Positions 31,271-43,103 are shown, counted from the stretch's first letter. The stretch is 64,000 bases of DNA from Arthrobacter sp. MSA 4-2 (GCF_016405885.1 NZ_JAEKGC010000002.1:186001-250000); one strand, 5' to 3'. The notes: generated by a model from the sequence alone, not told the origin. Translations and numbers: made by a program.

Positions 31271-31681
31271 CTACGCCAGCAGGGTCGGCTTGAGCTGCTG
31301 GAGCCGGCCGAGCAGTCCGTTGATGAACACCGGGGACTCGTCGGTCGAAAGCATCTTCGCCAGTTCCACGGCCTCGCTGACCGCGACTCCGTCGGGCACA
31401 TCCTCGTTGTACAGCAGCTCCCAGCTGCCGATGCGCAGGATCATGCGATCAACGGCGGGCATCCGCTCAAGCGTCCAGCCCTGCGAGTAGGTGCTGAGGT
31501 ACTCGTCGATCTGCTCGCGGTGGGACAGCACACCCTCGACGATGTCGACGGTGTAGTCGGCGATGACCATGTCGGTCTTCTCCCGGCGGGCCTTCATCAC
31601 CTCGAGCGGGGTCACCGAGCGCTGCTCGGCCTCGAAGAGGACGTCCAGTGCCCTGCGGCGGGCCTTGCTGCGTGCACTCAC
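31271..31681 (-). CDS. nusB: Transcription antitermination factor NusB
   Basis: 136 residues. NusB with NusE binds boxA RNA to support rRNA transcription. [18 protein letters not shown] at the N-terminus and the Arg-rich RNA-binding start, then [32 protein letters not shown] (location near 94-125) are typical. The GTG start overlaps the efp stop by 4 bases. Confidence 0.95.
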   Translation of the reverse strand: MSARSKARRRALDVLFEAEQRSVTPLEVMKARREKTDMVIADYTVDIVEGVLSHREQIDEYLSTYSQGWTLERMPAVDRMILRIGSWELLYNEDVPDGVAVSEAVELAKMLSTDESPVFINGLLGRLQQLKPTLLA

Positions 31682-32241
31682 TCGTTGACGCGTCCCAGGT
31701 AATCGCCGGTGCGGGTGTCGACCTTGACCTTGGTTCCGGTGGTCAGGAACAGCGGAACCTGGATCTCGTGGCCGGTCTCAACGGTGGCAGGCTTTGTGCC
31801 GCCAGTGGAGCGGTCGCCCTGCAGGCCGGGCTCCGTGTAGGTGATCTCGAGGACAACCGACGGCGGCAGCTCGATGTACAGGGCGGACCCTTCGTGCATG
31901 GCGATGGTGACCATCTGGCTCTCGAGCATGAAGTTCTCGGCGTCACCGACGGTCTTGCCCGGCACGGTGATCTGGTCGTAGTCCGTGGTGTCCATGAAGA
32001 CGAAGTCTTCGCCGTCCTTGTACAGGTACTGGTAGTCGCGGCGGTCGACGGTCGCCGTTTCGATCTTCAGGCCGGCGTTGAACGTCTTGTCCACCACCTT
32101 GCCCGACAGGATGTTGCGCATCTTGGTGCGCACGAAGGCACCACCCTTGCCCGGCTTGACGTGCTGGAACTCGAGCACGTTCCAGAGGTTGCCTTCAAGC
32201 TTCAGCACGGTGCCGTTCTTGATGTCATTCGTGGTGGCCAC
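31678..32241 (-). CDS. efp: Elongation factor P
   Basis: 187 residues, exactly the usual length, when GTG 32241 is taken as start. EF-P relieves ribosome stalling at polyproline. Three beta domains are recognisable; the tip loop reads KPGKGGAF with Lys at the position modified in some bacteria. [21 protein letters not shown] and [20 protein letters not shown] of the C-terminal OB domain are present. Proline-rich proteins in this window (sortase linker, PrsW N-terminus) would be clients. Confidence 0.97.
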   Translation of the reverse strand: MATTNDIKNGTVLKLEGNLWNVLEFQHVKPGKGGAFVRTKMRNILSGKVVDKTFNAGLKIETATVDRRDYQYLYKDGEDFVFMDTTDYDQITVPGKTVGDAENFMLESQMVTIAMHEGSALYIELPPSVVLEITYTEPGLQGDRSTGGTKPATVETGHEIQVPLFLTTGTKVKVDTRTGDYLGRVNE

Positions 32242-32360
32242 AGGTTCACTTTCGTCGATCGGGGAAATGGATGGCTGCGCCCGGGCGCAGGGCACGGCGC
32301 AGCGCGTAAAAGTCCAGAGGCAAGTCTACCCTCTGGGGTCAAAGCGGCGCAGGGGCGTCC

Positions 32361-33995
<1,635 letters not shown>

Positions 33996-33996
<1 letters not shown>

Positions 33997-35195
33997 CAGT
34001 GCGCGGCTGAGCCCAGGGACTCCGGGATGGCGTCGAGGTAGCTGCGGAGGTTCCGCGCTGTTTCGGCCACGGAGTCGCCGCCGAACTTCTCGGTGACCGC
34101 TTCGGCGAGCACCAGCGCCGTCATGGCCTCGGCCACCACGCCGGCCGCCGGGACGGCGACCACGTCGGAGCGCTGGTGGTGGGCCGTGGCGGCCTCGCCG
34201 GTGCTGACGTCGATGGTGCGCAGGGCACGCGGCACGGTGGCGATCGGCTTCATGGCGGCGCGGACGCGCAGGGTGTCTCCGATGCTCATTCCGCCCTCGA
34301 TGCCGCCGGCGCGGTTGGTGTCGCGCACGATGCGTCCCGAGCCGTTCCGGAGGATCTCGTCGTGGGCCGCGGTGCCGCGGCGGGAGGCGGTGAGGAAGCC
34401 GTCGCCGACCTCCACGCCCTTGATGGCCTGGATGCCCATGAGGGCGGCGGCAAGGCGGGAGTCGAGGCGCCGGTCCCAGTGGACGTAGCTGCCCAGTCCC
34501 GGCGGCAGGCCGTAGGCGATGACCTCGACGACGCCGCCGAGGGTCTCGCCGTCCTTGTGGGCGGCATCCACCTCGGCGACCATGGCGTCGGAGGTGGCGC
34601 GGTCGAAGCACCGCAGGGGGTCCTGGTCGAGGGCCAGGACGTCGCCGGGGCCGGGCACCGGGGCCCCGGAGGGAACGGACACAGAGGCGATGGAGACGGT
34701 GTGGCTGACCAGCTGCACGCCCAGGGCCGCGAGGAACCGCGCAGCGACCGTGCCAAGTGCCACCCGGGTGGCCGTTTCGCGGGCGCTGGCGCGTTCGAGC
34801 ACGGGGCGGGCCTCGTCGAAGCCGTACTTCTGCATGCCGGTGAAGTCCGCGTGGCCGGGGCGCGGCCGGGTGAGCGGGGCGTTGCGGGCCAGGCTGGCCA
34901 GCTCCTCGGGGTCCACCGGATCCGGGGACATGACGCGCTCCCACTTGGGCCACTCGGTGTTGCCGACCTCGATGGCGATGGGTCCGCCCTGCGTGAGCCC
35001 GTGGCGGATGCCGCCGAGGATGCGCACCTCGTCCTGTTCGAACTTCATTCTCGCCCCGCGGCCGTAGCCGAGCCGGCGCCGGGCCAGGGCGGCCTGGATA
35101 TCGGAGCTCGTCACCTCGACTCCGGCGGGCATGCCTTCAAGGATTCCGACTCCAGCGGGGCCGTGGGATTCTCCGGCCGTCAACCAACGCAACAT
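33996..35195 (-). CDS. aroC: Chorismate synthase
   Basis: 399 residues. AroC makes chorismate from EPSP using reduced FMN. The three family signatures are present: [18 protein letters not shown] near the N-terminus, [15 protein letters not shown] with [13 protein letters not shown], and the C-terminal [17 protein letters not shown]. Preceded by GAAGG 4 nt from the ATG. Confidence 0.97.
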
Positions 35196-35227
35196 GCCTT
35201 CAATACTGCCACGGCCCGGGGAGTGCT

Positions 35228-36133
35228 TCAGCGCAGGGGAACGCCGATCGCTTCACACATCCGGTTTATGACGGACGGCGGGAGCGGCCCGGCGTCCGGG
35301 GAGAAGAGGCGCACCTGCTCAATCGCCTGGTACAGGAGCATCTCCAGGCCGTGCACGACGACGCCGCCGGCGCGCGCCCAGGCGGCGGACAGTACGCTGG
35401 GCCAGGGATCGTAGGCGACGTCCAGGAGGACCCCGGCCGGGCCTTCCGCGTCCCGGCCGTCCGCCGGAAGCGCAGCCGCCAGGGAATCCGCGGCGCGGGG
35501 CGGCAGGGTTGAGACGACCACGTCGGCGCCGCGCACGCCGGCCGGCGCGCCGTCCCAGGGAAGCACCTCGACCGCCAGGCCGAGCGCCGCACCGGTGGCG
35601 GCGAGACCGGCCGCCCGTTCCGGCTGCCGGACGTATACCCGGACCCGGTCCGCGCCGAGACCGGCCAGTCCGGCGACCGCCGCCGCCGCGGTGCCGCCCC
35701 CGCCGAGGATCACGCAGTTCCGGGGCGTCGACGCACCGGCATGGGCGAGGGCACCGGTGATCCCGGCGACGTCGGTGTTGTGCCCGGTGAGGACGCGCCG
35801 GCCGGGGCCGCCGCTGAAGGTGACCGTATTGAGGACACCGAGCGTCCCAACGAGGGCCGTGTTGGCGTCGGTCAGGGCCGCCATCGCGGCCTTGTGCGGC
35901 ATGGTGACCGACAGGCCCCGCCACCGGTCGTCGGCCCGCAGGGAGCGGACGAAGGCTGCGAGGTCCTCCGGCGCGACGTCCCGTGCGGTGTAGGACCAGT
36001 CGAGGCCGAGCCCGGAGTACGCCGCGGCGTGGAGCAGCGGCGACTTCGAGTGCGCGATCGGGTGTCCGATTACGGCGGCCCGCCCGGCGCCGCGCGCCGG
36101 GCCGGCGCCCGCCCCGGCTGCGGCTACTCGCAC
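35228..36133 (-). CDS. aroE: Shikimate dehydrogenase
   Basis: 301 residues from GTG 36133, which overlaps the mltG stop by 10 bp; ATG 36157 is an alternative. AroE reduces 3-dehydroshikimate with NADPH. Shikimate-binding [11 protein letters not shown], catalytic Lys in [18 protein letters not shown] and the nucleotide loop [15 protein letters not shown] are visible. C-terminal [16 protein letters not shown] is typical. Confidence 0.93.
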   Translation of the reverse strand: MRVAAAGAGAGPARGAGRAAVIGHPIAHSKSPLLHAAAYSGLGLDWSYTARDVAPEDLAAFVRSLRADDRWRGLSVTMPHKAAMAALTDANTALVGTLGVLNTVTFSGGPGRRVLTGHNTDVAGITGALAHAGASTPRNCVILGGGGTAAAAVAGLAGLGADRVRVYVRQPERAAGLAATGAALGLAVEVLPWDGAPAGVRGADVVVSTLPPRAADSLAAALPADGRDAEGPAGVLLDVAYDPWPSVLSAAWARAGGVVVHGLEMLLYQAIEQVRLFSPDAGPLPPSVINRMCEAIGVPLR

Positions 36134-37362
36134 CGGCCGGGGTTGTCGGCGCACCATGCCTGGTACTCGGCGACGTACCTGGCGTGCTCGGCCAGCGTCT
36201 CGGAGAACTTGGTCTCACCGGAATCGAGGTCCACTGTGACCCAGTAGTAGAACGGGACATCGGCGGGCGAGACGGCCGCATCGATGGCTTCCTCGCTGGG
36301 CGATCCGATCGGGCCGACCGGCAGCCCCGGGTTGGCGTAGGTGTTGTACGGGTTGGAGGTGTCGGCCTTCTCCTCCGGGGTGATGTCGTAGCTCTTCCGA
36401 TCGAGACCGTAGGTGACCGTGGCGTCGGACTGGATCAGCCCCGAGGTCTCGGTGTTGTCCGGCTTGAGCCGGTTCATGATCGAACCGGCGACGGAGGCGT
36501 AGTCGGCCTCCCCGGCCTCGGCCTGGACGATGCTTGCGATGGTCAGTATCCGGTACTGCTCGGCAGGATCCTGAATGCCGTCCTCTTCGAGCTGGGCGAA
36601 GGTGTTGTCGACCATCTCCTGGACGATTTCCGGTGCTGTGGCGTCGACGCTGAAACGGTACTCGCCCGGATGCAGGTAGCCCTCGAGGCTGCGGGCCTGC
36701 TCCGGCAGGCCGAAACGGGCCGGTTCCTTGGCGAGTGCCTGGAATTCGGCGACCGGGATCCCGGTGGACTCGGCGAGGATGGTGAACACCTCGCCCTGGC
36801 GCAGGTCCCGCGCCACCGCGGCGTAGGAAACCTTCGCAGACTCCTCGCCGACCAGGATGGCCGCGGCGTCGTCGGAGGCCATCTGGTAGCGCATTTCGTA
36901 TTCGCCGGGCTGGACCTCCCGTCCGTCGAGGACCCCCTCGAGCGCGGAGATGAACTCGCCGGAGTCCGCGACGATGTCCTCGGACTCAAGGGCGTCGGCG
37001 ATGGCCAGGGGCCCGGCGCCCTCGGCGACGGTGAAGACCACCTCGCCGGTTCCGGGGCCGGGATAGTCCTTGAGGTCATTGAGGCCGAGGAGGTCCCTCA
37101 GCATCATGGCGACGCCGAAGACCACGCCGGCGAAGACCAGCAGGACAACAAGGAGGATGACGGTGCGGCGCTGGCGGCGGCGTTGGCGTGCCTTGGACGG
37201 ACGCCGGACGCGGCTGCGGCGGCTCACGTCCTGGCTCGCAAAGAACTGCTCGACGGGCTCGGGGTGGACAGGTTCGGCTCCGTCTCGGGCGTAGGGGGCG
37301 TCCGGGTCGTGCCAGCCTTCCGGCTCCTGGGACGCGGGTGACTGCGGGTAACGGGAACTCAC
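36124..37362 (-). CDS. mltG: Endolytic peptidoglycan transglycosylase MltG
   Basis: 412 residues: a basic cytoplasmic N-terminus (about 1-66), one membrane helix (about 67-87), a LysM-like region (FTVAEGAGPLAIADAL) and the YceG domain with the catalytic Glu in ASIVQAEAG followed by GSIMNRLK. C-terminal NPYNTYANPGLPVGPIGSP and FYYWV are family motifs. MltG cleaves nascent glycan strands and so sets their length. The GTG start overlaps the ruvX stop (GTGA). Confidence 0.95.
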   Translation of the reverse strand: MSSRYPQSPASQEPEGWHDPDAPYARDGAEPVHPEPVEQFFASQDVSRRSRVRRPSKARQRRRQRRTVILLVVLLVFAGVVFGVAMMLRDLLGLNDLKDYPGPGTGEVVFTVAEGAGPLAIADALESEDIVADSGEFISALEGVLDGREVQPGEYEMRYQMASDDAAAILVGEESAKVSYAAVARDLRQGEVFTILAESTGIPVAEFQALAKEPARFGLPEQARSLEGYLHPGEYRFSVDATAPEIVQEMVDNTFAQLEEDGIQDPAEQYRILTIASIVQAEAGEADYASVAGSIMNRLKPDNTETSGLIQSDATVTYGLDRKSYDITPEEKADTSNPYNTYANPGLPVGPIGSPSEEAIDAAVSPADVPFYYWVTVDLDSGETKFSETLAEHARYVAEYQAWCADNPGRCE

Positions 37363-37949
37363 AGTTCCTGGTCCTTCCCACTCAAAGTGCTCTCCGAAAT
37401 GACCGGCTCCTCGATAGCGGCCACCGATGCGTTCCCGGAACTGCTCCGAAGACGTGCGCTGACCTGTTCCCCCACGTCCCGTCCAAGCGAACGTTGCATG
37501 TCGATGGCATGCTGGAGGATCTCCACGGCTGCCACCTGATCCACTACCTTACGATGATCACGGGTGCTCAATCCAGCCTGCCGCAGCGACCGGTGCGCCG
37601 AAACGGTGCTGAGCCGTTCATCGATCAGCCGCACAGTAAGCTCCAGCCCGGCCGCCGCAAGCGCATCGGCCAGCAGCTGCGCGTACTCGCGCGCCATGTC
37701 CGCCGACTCCGATTCGCGGCCGCTTAGGTTCTTCGGCAGCCCGACGAAGACCTCCACCGCGCCGCGGTCCCGCGCTTCCTGCACGAGGACCCGGACGTCG
37801 GAGTTCTTCTTGGCATCGCGGGACAGCGTGCGGACCGGCGTGGCCAGCAGGCCGTCACGGTCGCTGCCGGCCAGGCCGACGCGGACGCGGCCGACGTCGA
37901 CCCCCAGCTTCGGCCCCGCAGGGTACCCGCCCGTCACCTCAGCAGGCAC
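37359..37949 (-). CDS. ruvX: Putative Holliday junction resolvase RuvX (YqgF family)
   Basis: 196 residues, slightly long owing to a C-terminal tail (about 150-196). The RNase H-like core shows GVDVGRVRVGLAGSD, VGLPKNLSG, DERLSTVSAHRSL and KVVDQVAAVEIL. Proposed to act in pre-16S rRNA processing and recombination. The GTG start is one base after the alaS stop. Order alaS-ruvX-mltG-aroE is conserved in Actinobacteria. Confidence 0.93.
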   Translation of the reverse strand: MPAEVTGGYPAGPKLGVDVGRVRVGLAGSDRDGLLATPVRTLSRDAKKNSDVRVLVQEARDRGAVEVFVGLPKNLSGRESESADMAREYAQLLADALAAAGLELTVRLIDERLSTVSAHRSLRQAGLSTRDHRKVVDQVAAVEILQHAIDMQRSLGRDVGEQVSARLRSSSGNASVAAIEEPVISESTLSGKDQEL

Positions 37950-37950
37950 T

Positions 37951-40629
37951 TCAGCGCGCGGCCACGGCGGCGCGCACCGCTTCGAGGGCCGCAGCTACCT
38001 TCTCCGGGTCCGCACCGCCGCCCTGGGCGACGTCGTCCTTGCCGCCTCCGCCGCCGCCGAGCACGCCCGCGGCGGTGCGCACCAGCGCACCGGCCTTGAC
38101 GCCTTCGGCCCGGGCCGCTTCGTTCGTGGCGATGAGGATGAGCGGTCGCCCGTTGGCGACGCCGGCCACGGCCACGGCCGCCGCTGAGGAGCCCAGGCGT
38201 CCGCGCAGGTCGAGCGCCAGCGTACGCAGCGCGTCGGCGCCGGCCACGGACCCGGCGTCGTGGGCGATGAGCCGCACCCCGTCGACGTCCTGCGCCGTGC
38301 CGACGAGGGAAGCCGCGGCCGCGGCGAGCTGCTCGTTGCGCAGGCGCTCGAGCTCCTTCTCCGCGGTCTTCAGCTTCTGCAGGGTCAGCGACAGCCGCTC
38401 GGGCAGCTGCTGGGAGGGCACCTTGAGCATGTCCGACAGCTCGCTCACCAGGGCCCGTTCGGCGGCGAGGTGGCGGAAGGCGTCCATGCCCACGAGCGCC
38501 TCGACGCGCCGGTTACCCGAACCGACCGACTGCTCCCCCAGCAGGGTCAGGGACCCGATGAGGGACGTCGATTCGACGTGCGTTCCGCCGCACAGTTCAC
38601 GGGACCAGTCGCCGTCGATCTGGACGACGCGCACCCGGTTGCCGTAGGCCTCCCCGAACAGCGCCATGGCACCGAGGGCCTTGGCCTCCGCAAGCGGCAT
38701 GATCTTGGTCTCGACCGCGTGGTTGCTGCGGATGGCGAGGTTCGCCACCTCCTCGATTTCGCTGCGGGCGGCGGAGCTGATGCCCTCACCCCACGCGAAG
38801 TCGAACCGCAGGTAGCCGGCCTTGTTGAAGGACCCGCGCTGGGTCGCCTCGGGGCCGAGGATCTGGTGCAGCGCGGCGTGGACGATGTGCGTTCCGGAGT
38901 GGGCCTGCTCCCCGGCATGGCGGCGCTGGCGGTCGACGGTGGAGGTGACCAGGGCGCCGGAGGTGATCTCGCCTTCGCGGACGACGGCGCGGTGGACGTG
39001 GAGGCCCTTCACCGGGCGCTGCACGTCCAGAACCTCGACCACGAAGCCGTTGCCGGTAATCAGCCCGACGTCGGCGGCCTGTCCACCGGATTCGGCGTAG
39101 AACGGCGTCTGGTCCAAGACCAGTTCGATCTCCGCGCCCGTGGAGGCCACCGGAATCGACTGTCCGTCGCGCAGCAGGCCGGTGACGACGCCCTCGGTGG
39201 TCAGCTCGTCGTAGCCGGTGAAGATCGTCTCGCCGGTGGCGAGGATCTCGTTGAAGACGGAGAGGTCGGCGTGCCCCGCCTTCTTGCCGCGGGCATCGGC
39301 CTGGGCGCGCTGGCGCTGTTCGAGCATCAGCGTCCGGAAGCCCTCGGCGTCGACGGCCAGCCCGGCCTCCTCCGCCATCTCGAGGGTCAGGTCGATGGGG
39401 AAGCCGTAGGTGTCGTGAAGGGCGAAGGCGTCCGATCCGGACAGCGGCCGGTTGGCGGCCTTCGACTCCTTGACGGCCTCTTCGAGCCGGGCGGTGCCGG
39501 AGGCAATGGTGCGCAGGAACGCCTTTTCCTCGGCGTAGGCGATCCGGGCGATCCGCTCGAAGTCCTTCTCGACCTCCGGGTAGGTGCCCTTCATCGCATC
39601 GCGGGAGGCGGGCAGCAGTTCCGGCAGGCAGGGCTTTTCCACCCCGAGCAGGCGCATCGCCCGCACGGCGCGGCGGATGAGGCGGCGGAGCACGTAGCCG
39701 CGTCCCTCGTTCGAGGGGGTGACGCCGTCGGCGATGAGCATCAGGGAGGAGCGGATGTGGTCGGCGACGACGCGCATCCGGACGTCGTCGGTGTGGTGGG
39801 GATCGTCGGGGCTCTCGGCGCTGGTGTACTCGCGACCGCTGAGTTCTGCCGCCTTGTCGAGCACGGGGCGCACCTGGTCCGTCTCGTACATGTTTTCGAC
39901 GTCCTGCAGCACCATGGCGAGGCGCTCGAGGCCCAGACCGGTGTCGATGTTCTTCTTGGGCAGTTCACCGAGGATCTCGAAGTCGTCCTTGCCGGTTCCC
40001 TCGCCGCGCTGGTACTGCATGAAGACGAGGTTCCAGATCTCGACGTAGCGCGAGTCGTCGGCCTCGGGTCCGCCCTCGACGCCGTAGGCCGGGCCGCGGT
40101 CGTAGAAGATCTCCGAGCAGGGGCCCGCAGGGCCCGGCTGTCCGGTGGACCAGTAGTTGTCCTTCTTGCCCATCTTCTGGATGCGCTCGACGGGAATGCC
40201 GACCTCGTCCCGCCAGATAGCCAGGGCCTCGTCGTCCTCGTGGTAGACGGTGATCCACAGCTTCTCCGGGGGCAGGCCGTATCCGCCCTGATCGACGCTG
40301 GAGGTCAGCAGCTCCCATGCCATCCGGATGGCGTCCTGCTTGAAGTAGTCCCCAAAGGAGAAGTTTCCGGCCATCTGGAAGAACGTGCCGTGGCGTGCGG
40401 TCTTGCCGACCTCCTCGATGTCACCGGTGCGGATGCACTTCTGCACGCTCGTCGCCCGGTCGTAGGGGGCCTGCTCGCGGGCGGTGAGGTACGGGATGAA
40501 GGGGACCATGCCCGCCACCGTGAAGAGAAGCGAGGGATCGCTGGAGACCAGCGACGCCGACGGCACGACGGTGTGCCCGTTCTTCTCGAAGTAGCTCAGC
40601 CAGCGGCTTGCGATCTCATGGGACTTCAC
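37951..40629 (-). CDS. alaS: Alanyl-tRNA synthetase
   Basis: 892 residues, full length. It charges tRNA-Ala and edits Ser/Gly. The class II catalytic domain begins SHEIASRWLSYFEKNGHT; editing-domain zinc ligands are in HSGTHIVHAAL and ELCGGTHVES; the C-terminal coiled segment (LTLQKLKTAEKELERLRNEQ) and the Gly-rich C-Ala end GGGGGGKDDVAQGGG follow. GTG start. Confidence 0.98.
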   Translation of the reverse strand: MKSHEIASRWLSYFEKNGHTVVPSASLVSSDPSLLFTVAGMVPFIPYLTAREQAPYDRATSVQKCIRTGDIEEVGKTARHGTFFQMAGNFSFGDYFKQDAIRMAWELLTSSVDQGGYGLPPEKLWITVYHEDDEALAIWRDEVGIPVERIQKMGKKDNYWSTGQPGPAGPCSEIFYDRGPAYGVEGGPEADDSRYVEIWNLVFMQYQRGEGTGKDDFEILGELPKKNIDTGLGLERLAMVLQDVENMYETDQVRPVLDKAAELSGREYTSAESPDDPHHTDDVRMRVVADHIRSSLMLIADGVTPSNEGRGYVLRRLIRRAVRAMRLLGVEKPCLPELLPASRDAMKGTYPEVEKDFERIARIAYAEEKAFLRTIASGTARLEEAVKESKAANRPLSGSDAFALHDTYGFPIDLTLEMAEEAGLAVDAEGFRTLMLEQRQRAQADARGKKAGHADLSVFNEILATGETIFTGYDELTTEGVVTGLLRDGQSIPVASTGAEIELVLDQTPFYAESGGQAADVGLITGNGFVVEVLDVQRPVKGLHVHRAVVREGEITSGALVTSTVDRQRRHAGEQAHSGTHIVHAALHQILGPEATQRGSFNKAGYLRFDFAWGEGISSAARSEIEEVANLAIRSNHAVETKIMPLAEAKALGAMALFGEAYGNRVRVVQIDGDWSRELCGGTHVESTSLIGSLTLLGEQSVGSGNRRVEALVGMDAFRHLAAERALVSELSDMLKVPSQQLPERLSLTLQKLKTAEKELERLRNEQLAAAAASLVGTAQDVDGVRLIAHDAGSVAGADALRTLALDLRGRLGSSAAAVAVAGVANGRPLILIATNEAARAEGVKAGALVRTAAGVLGGGGGGKDDVAQGGGADPEKVAAALEAVRAAVAAR

Positions 40630-40728
40630 GGGGGGATCCTTCGGGTTCGACAGGTGGGTTCGGACCGGCAGGGGCGGTGCTGCCCGCGGCGAGCCGGTGC
40701 GGTTCAGGTTCGGGGCGCACCGGCCGCG

Positions 40729-40977
40729 TCAGCGGTGCGTTGCGGCGGGGGCCGGGGTAACCGGCTGTTCGACGCCGAGCGCCGAGCGGAGGTCCGCCTC
40801 GCGCTCACGCATCCCGGAGCGGAAGGCGTCGGCGAATCCGGCGATATTGTCAGAGGCCGAGCCGACGGCGCGGTTGAGGCCGGCCGGCCCCAGCGCTGCC
40901 TTCGCGGCGGTGACCTTGCGTACTGCGAGAACACCGATGGCCACTCCCGCTGCCATCCATAGGGCTCTTCTGATCAT
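40729..40977 (-). CDS. Small membrane-anchored DUF6167-like protein
   Basis: 82 residues. An N-terminal hydrophobic helix (about 5-20, ALWMAAGVAIGVLAVRKV) is followed by a short soluble part with GFADAFRSGMREREADLR. A protein of this type lies between DUF948 and alaS in many Actinobacteria; function unknown. The ATG follows an AGGAGG-like sequence on the minus strand (ATGGGATCCTCC complement). Confidence 0.85.
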   Translation of the reverse strand: MIRRALWMAAGVAIGVLAVRKVTAAKAALGPAGLNRAVGSASDNIAGFADAFRSGMREREADLRSALGVEQPVTPAPAATHR

Positions 40978-41046
40978 GGGATCCTCCTCGTCGAGTGCTG
41001 ACGGCGGTTTTTGCTGATCCGGGACCGCGGGCCCGGGTGGGGTGGC

Positions 41047-41421
41047 TCAGCGGCTGCGGCGCCGCCCGGCCGACGTCTTCCGGCCGGCGAAGGCGGTGCG
41101 GACGCCGTAGGAGAACGCTGCGACCTTGATCAGCGGGGCTCCGAGCGTCGCGGCGACCAGGGAGGACAGCGCGGAAAGGTTCGCGGAGGCGTCGGACACG
41201 TTGGAGGTGATGCCGTCGACGTTCTTCAGCTGCTGGTGCGTGGTGCTGACGGTGCTGGTCACCTCGGTGATCAGCGGCGTCGTCTCGTCCGTCACGGTGC
41301 GGATCGCGGTGCGCAGCTCGTCGAACACCCTGCCGAGCTTCAGCACGGGCACAGCCAGCAATGCGACCAGGACGGCAAACACGCCGGCTGCAATGAGGCC
41401 GGCAATATCTCCACCGGACAT
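41047..41421 (-). CDS. DUF948-domain membrane protein
   Basis: 124 residues: one N-terminal membrane helix (about 7-27), then a predicted coiled segment with LGRVFDELRTAIRTVTDETTP and THQQLKNVDGITSNVSDASAN, and a basic C-terminus GRKTSAGRRRSR. DUF948 proteins are general-stress-like membrane proteins of unknown function. Part of the rpsD-DUF948-DUF6167-alaS order. Confidence 0.88.
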   Translation of the reverse strand: MSGGDIAGLIAAGVFAVLVALLAVPVLKLGRVFDELRTAIRTVTDETTPLITEVTSTVSTTHQQLKNVDGITSNVSDASANLSALSSLVAATLGAPLIKVAAFSYGVRTAFAGRKTSAGRRRSR

Positions 41422-41481
41422 GGACGGTCTCCTTCATACACAGGTAACCGCCCTCGGGCGGCAAAGATTTGGGGTGCCTGA

Positions 41482-41517
41482 CCCAATAGCCCGCGGCCGG
41501 AGCCGCGGGCTATTGGG
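41482..41517. terminator. Perfect 15-bp hairpin after rpsD
   Basis: CCCAATAGCCCGCGG and its exact complement enclose a 6-nt loop (CCGGAG). It lies 45 bp downstream of the rpsD stop on the minus strand, with no clear T-tract. It separates rpsD from the DUF948-alaS genes. Confidence 0.75.
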
Positions 41518-41561
41518 ATGGCTGCTGTTCGAAACCGGCGGGCTAGCCGCCGGAGCCGGAA

Positions 41562-42188
41562 CTAGCGGGCGTAGTACTCGACCACGAGCTGCTCTTCGCA
41601 GGTCACGGGGACCTCGGAGCGCTTGGGGCGGCGGACCAGGCGGGCCTGGAGCTTCTCGAGCGAGACGTCGAGGTAGCCCGGGACGGCCGGCAGGACATCG
41701 CGGTGGGCGCCGGCTGCTGCAACCTGGAGCGGGACCATGGTCTCGCTGCGGCTGTGAACGTGGATCAGCTGCCCCTCCGCAACGCGGAACGACGGGCGGT
41801 CCACGCGGGCGCCGTCGACCATGATGTGGCGGTGGACGACCAGCTGGCGGGCCTGGGCGATGGTGCGGGCGAAGCCGGCACGGAGCACGAGGGCGTCCAG
41901 ACGCATTTCGAGCAGCTCGATGAGGTTCTCACCGGTCAGGCCCGAGGTGCGGCGTGCTTCTTCGAAGACGCGGGTCATCTGCGCTTCGCGGATACCGTAC
42001 TGGGCGCGCAGACGCTGCTTTTCGCGCAGGCGTACGGCGTAATCGCTGTCCTGCTTGCGGCGGGCGCGTCCGTGCTGGCCGGGAGCGTACGGGCGACGCT
42101 CGAGGTACTTCTCGGCCTTCGGGGTCAAAGCAATGCCGAGGGCACGCGAAATGCGGACCTTCCGGCGGGCACGTGTGTTGTTAGCCAC
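41562..42188 (-). CDS. rpsD: 30S ribosomal protein S4
   Basis: 208 residues. S4 nucleates 30S assembly on the 5' domain of 16S rRNA. The S4 RNA-binding domain is seen in MRLDALVLRAGFARTIAQARQLVVHRHIMVDG (location near 97-128). The N-terminal zinc Cys of some S4 proteins are absent (C-minus form): the only Cys is near the C-terminus. RRPYAPGQHGRARRK is typical. GTG start with GAAAGG upstream. It stands apart from the usual rpsM-K-D-rpoA cluster, as in other Micrococcales. Confidence 0.97.
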   Translation of the reverse strand: MANNTRARRKVRISRALGIALTPKAEKYLERRPYAPGQHGRARRKQDSDYAVRLREKQRLRAQYGIREAQMTRVFEEARRTSGLTGENLIELLEMRLDALVLRAGFARTIAQARQLVVHRHIMVDGARVDRPSFRVAEGQLIHVHSRSETMVPLQVAAAGAHRDVLPAVPGYLDVSLEKLQARLVRRPKRSEVPVTCEEQLVVEYYAR

Positions 42189-42490
42189 GTTTACCTTTCA
42201 TCTGTTTCTGCGGCAAAGAGCCTGGCGCATCGGTTGAATGCACGGCACTTTCTCTGTGTTGCTGGCCTCCTTGTGCGGAGAGCCGGGATTGGCCGCTTCC
42301 CGGTACTACAGTCAGCTCCGCGCACGCTCCTCCGCCTTCGAAATTCGAGGGAAGGGGCACGGGCACGGCGCTACTTGCCAGTCAACCCACAATCCTAGCA
42401 GTCCGCGGGCCCCGGGATGGTCAGCGGCCGCTTCCCCCACCGGCCCGGCGCCCGATGGTTCCCCGGCCCCCGGGCGGCTAGGGTACCGGC
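42189..42490. other. 302-bp gap between divergent rpsD and GNAT genes
   Basis: It must hold the rpsD promoter (minus strand) and the GNAT gene promoter. I see a TAGGGT -10 for the latter and a near-palindrome CTTCGAAATTCGAGG at about 42337-42351, but no convincing S4 leader structure, tRNA or small gene. Confidence 0.5.
42479..42484 (+). promoter_or_regulatory. -10 hexamer of the GNAT gene, probable leaderless start
   Basis: TAGGGT ends 6 nt before ATG 42491 and there is no ribosome binding site between them. Confidence 0.4.
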
Positions 42491-43072
42491 ATGGAGTACG
42501 AGATCCGTCCGGCGACTCGAGACAGGTTCGGGGACGTCGCGGTGCTGCTGGGCCCCCGCAACCCCGATTCTCCGGTGTGCTGGTGCCTGACCTACCGGCT
42601 GCCGTCCCGCGAGAACCGGGAGCTGACCGGGCGCCAGCGCGCCGAGCGCGTCGAGGAGCTCTGCGGCCGGGCCATTCCGCCCGGGATCCTGGCCTACGAC
42701 GGCGACACCGTGGTGGGCTGGTGCGGCGTGGCGCCCCGGGCCGAGCTCAACTCCTTCGCGCGCAGCACGAAAATCCCGCACGTCGATGACCTGCCCGTGT
42801 GGAGCGTCTGGTGCTTTCGGGTCCGGGGCGGGCACCGCGGCAAGGGCGTTGCCGCGGCGCTGCTGCAGGGCGCCGTGGAGCATGCCCGGGACTCCGGGGC
42901 GCCCGCCGTCGAGGGCTACCCGGTGGACAACGGCGGGCAGAAGGTCGACACGACGATGGCCTATGTCGGCACCCGGTCGCTGTTCGAGCAGGCCGGCTTC
43001 GCGAAGGCCGCCGACACCACCTCGGTCTCAAACGGCTTCCCGCGCGTGCTGATGCGGCGCGCCCTCACCTGA
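42491..43072 (+). CDS. GNAT-family N-acetyltransferase
   Basis: 193 residues. The acetyl-CoA pyrophosphate loop VRGGHRGKGVAAALL near residue 112 has the R/Q-x-x-G-x-G/A pattern. CWCLTYRLPSRENREL near residue 31 and the C-terminal YVGTRSLFEQAGF fit a subgroup of small acetyltransferases. Acceptor unknown. Convergent with rarA, 31 bp between stops. Confidence 0.87.
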   Translation: MEYEIRPATRDRFGDVAVLLGPRNPDSPVCWCLTYRLPSRENRELTGRQRAERVEELCGRAIPPGILAYDGDTVVGWCGVAPRAELNSFARSTKIPHVDDLPVWSVWCFRVRGGHRGKGVAAALLQGAVEHARDSGAPAVEGYPVDNGGQKVDTTMAYVGTRSLFEQAGFAKAADTTSVSNGFPRVLMRRALT

Positions 43073-43103
43073 GCGCGCCTCCCGGCGGGCCCTCCGCCGG
43101 GGC

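Noticed and set aside
36124-36157. ATG 36157 as the aroE start
   Set aside because: It would put 34 bp of aroE inside mltG with no ribosome binding site; GTG 36133 gives a shorter, coupled overlap. The choice is not certain.
42189-42490. Autoregulatory S4 leader structure before rpsD
   Set aside because: No pseudoknot or 16S-like structure could be recognised by eye.
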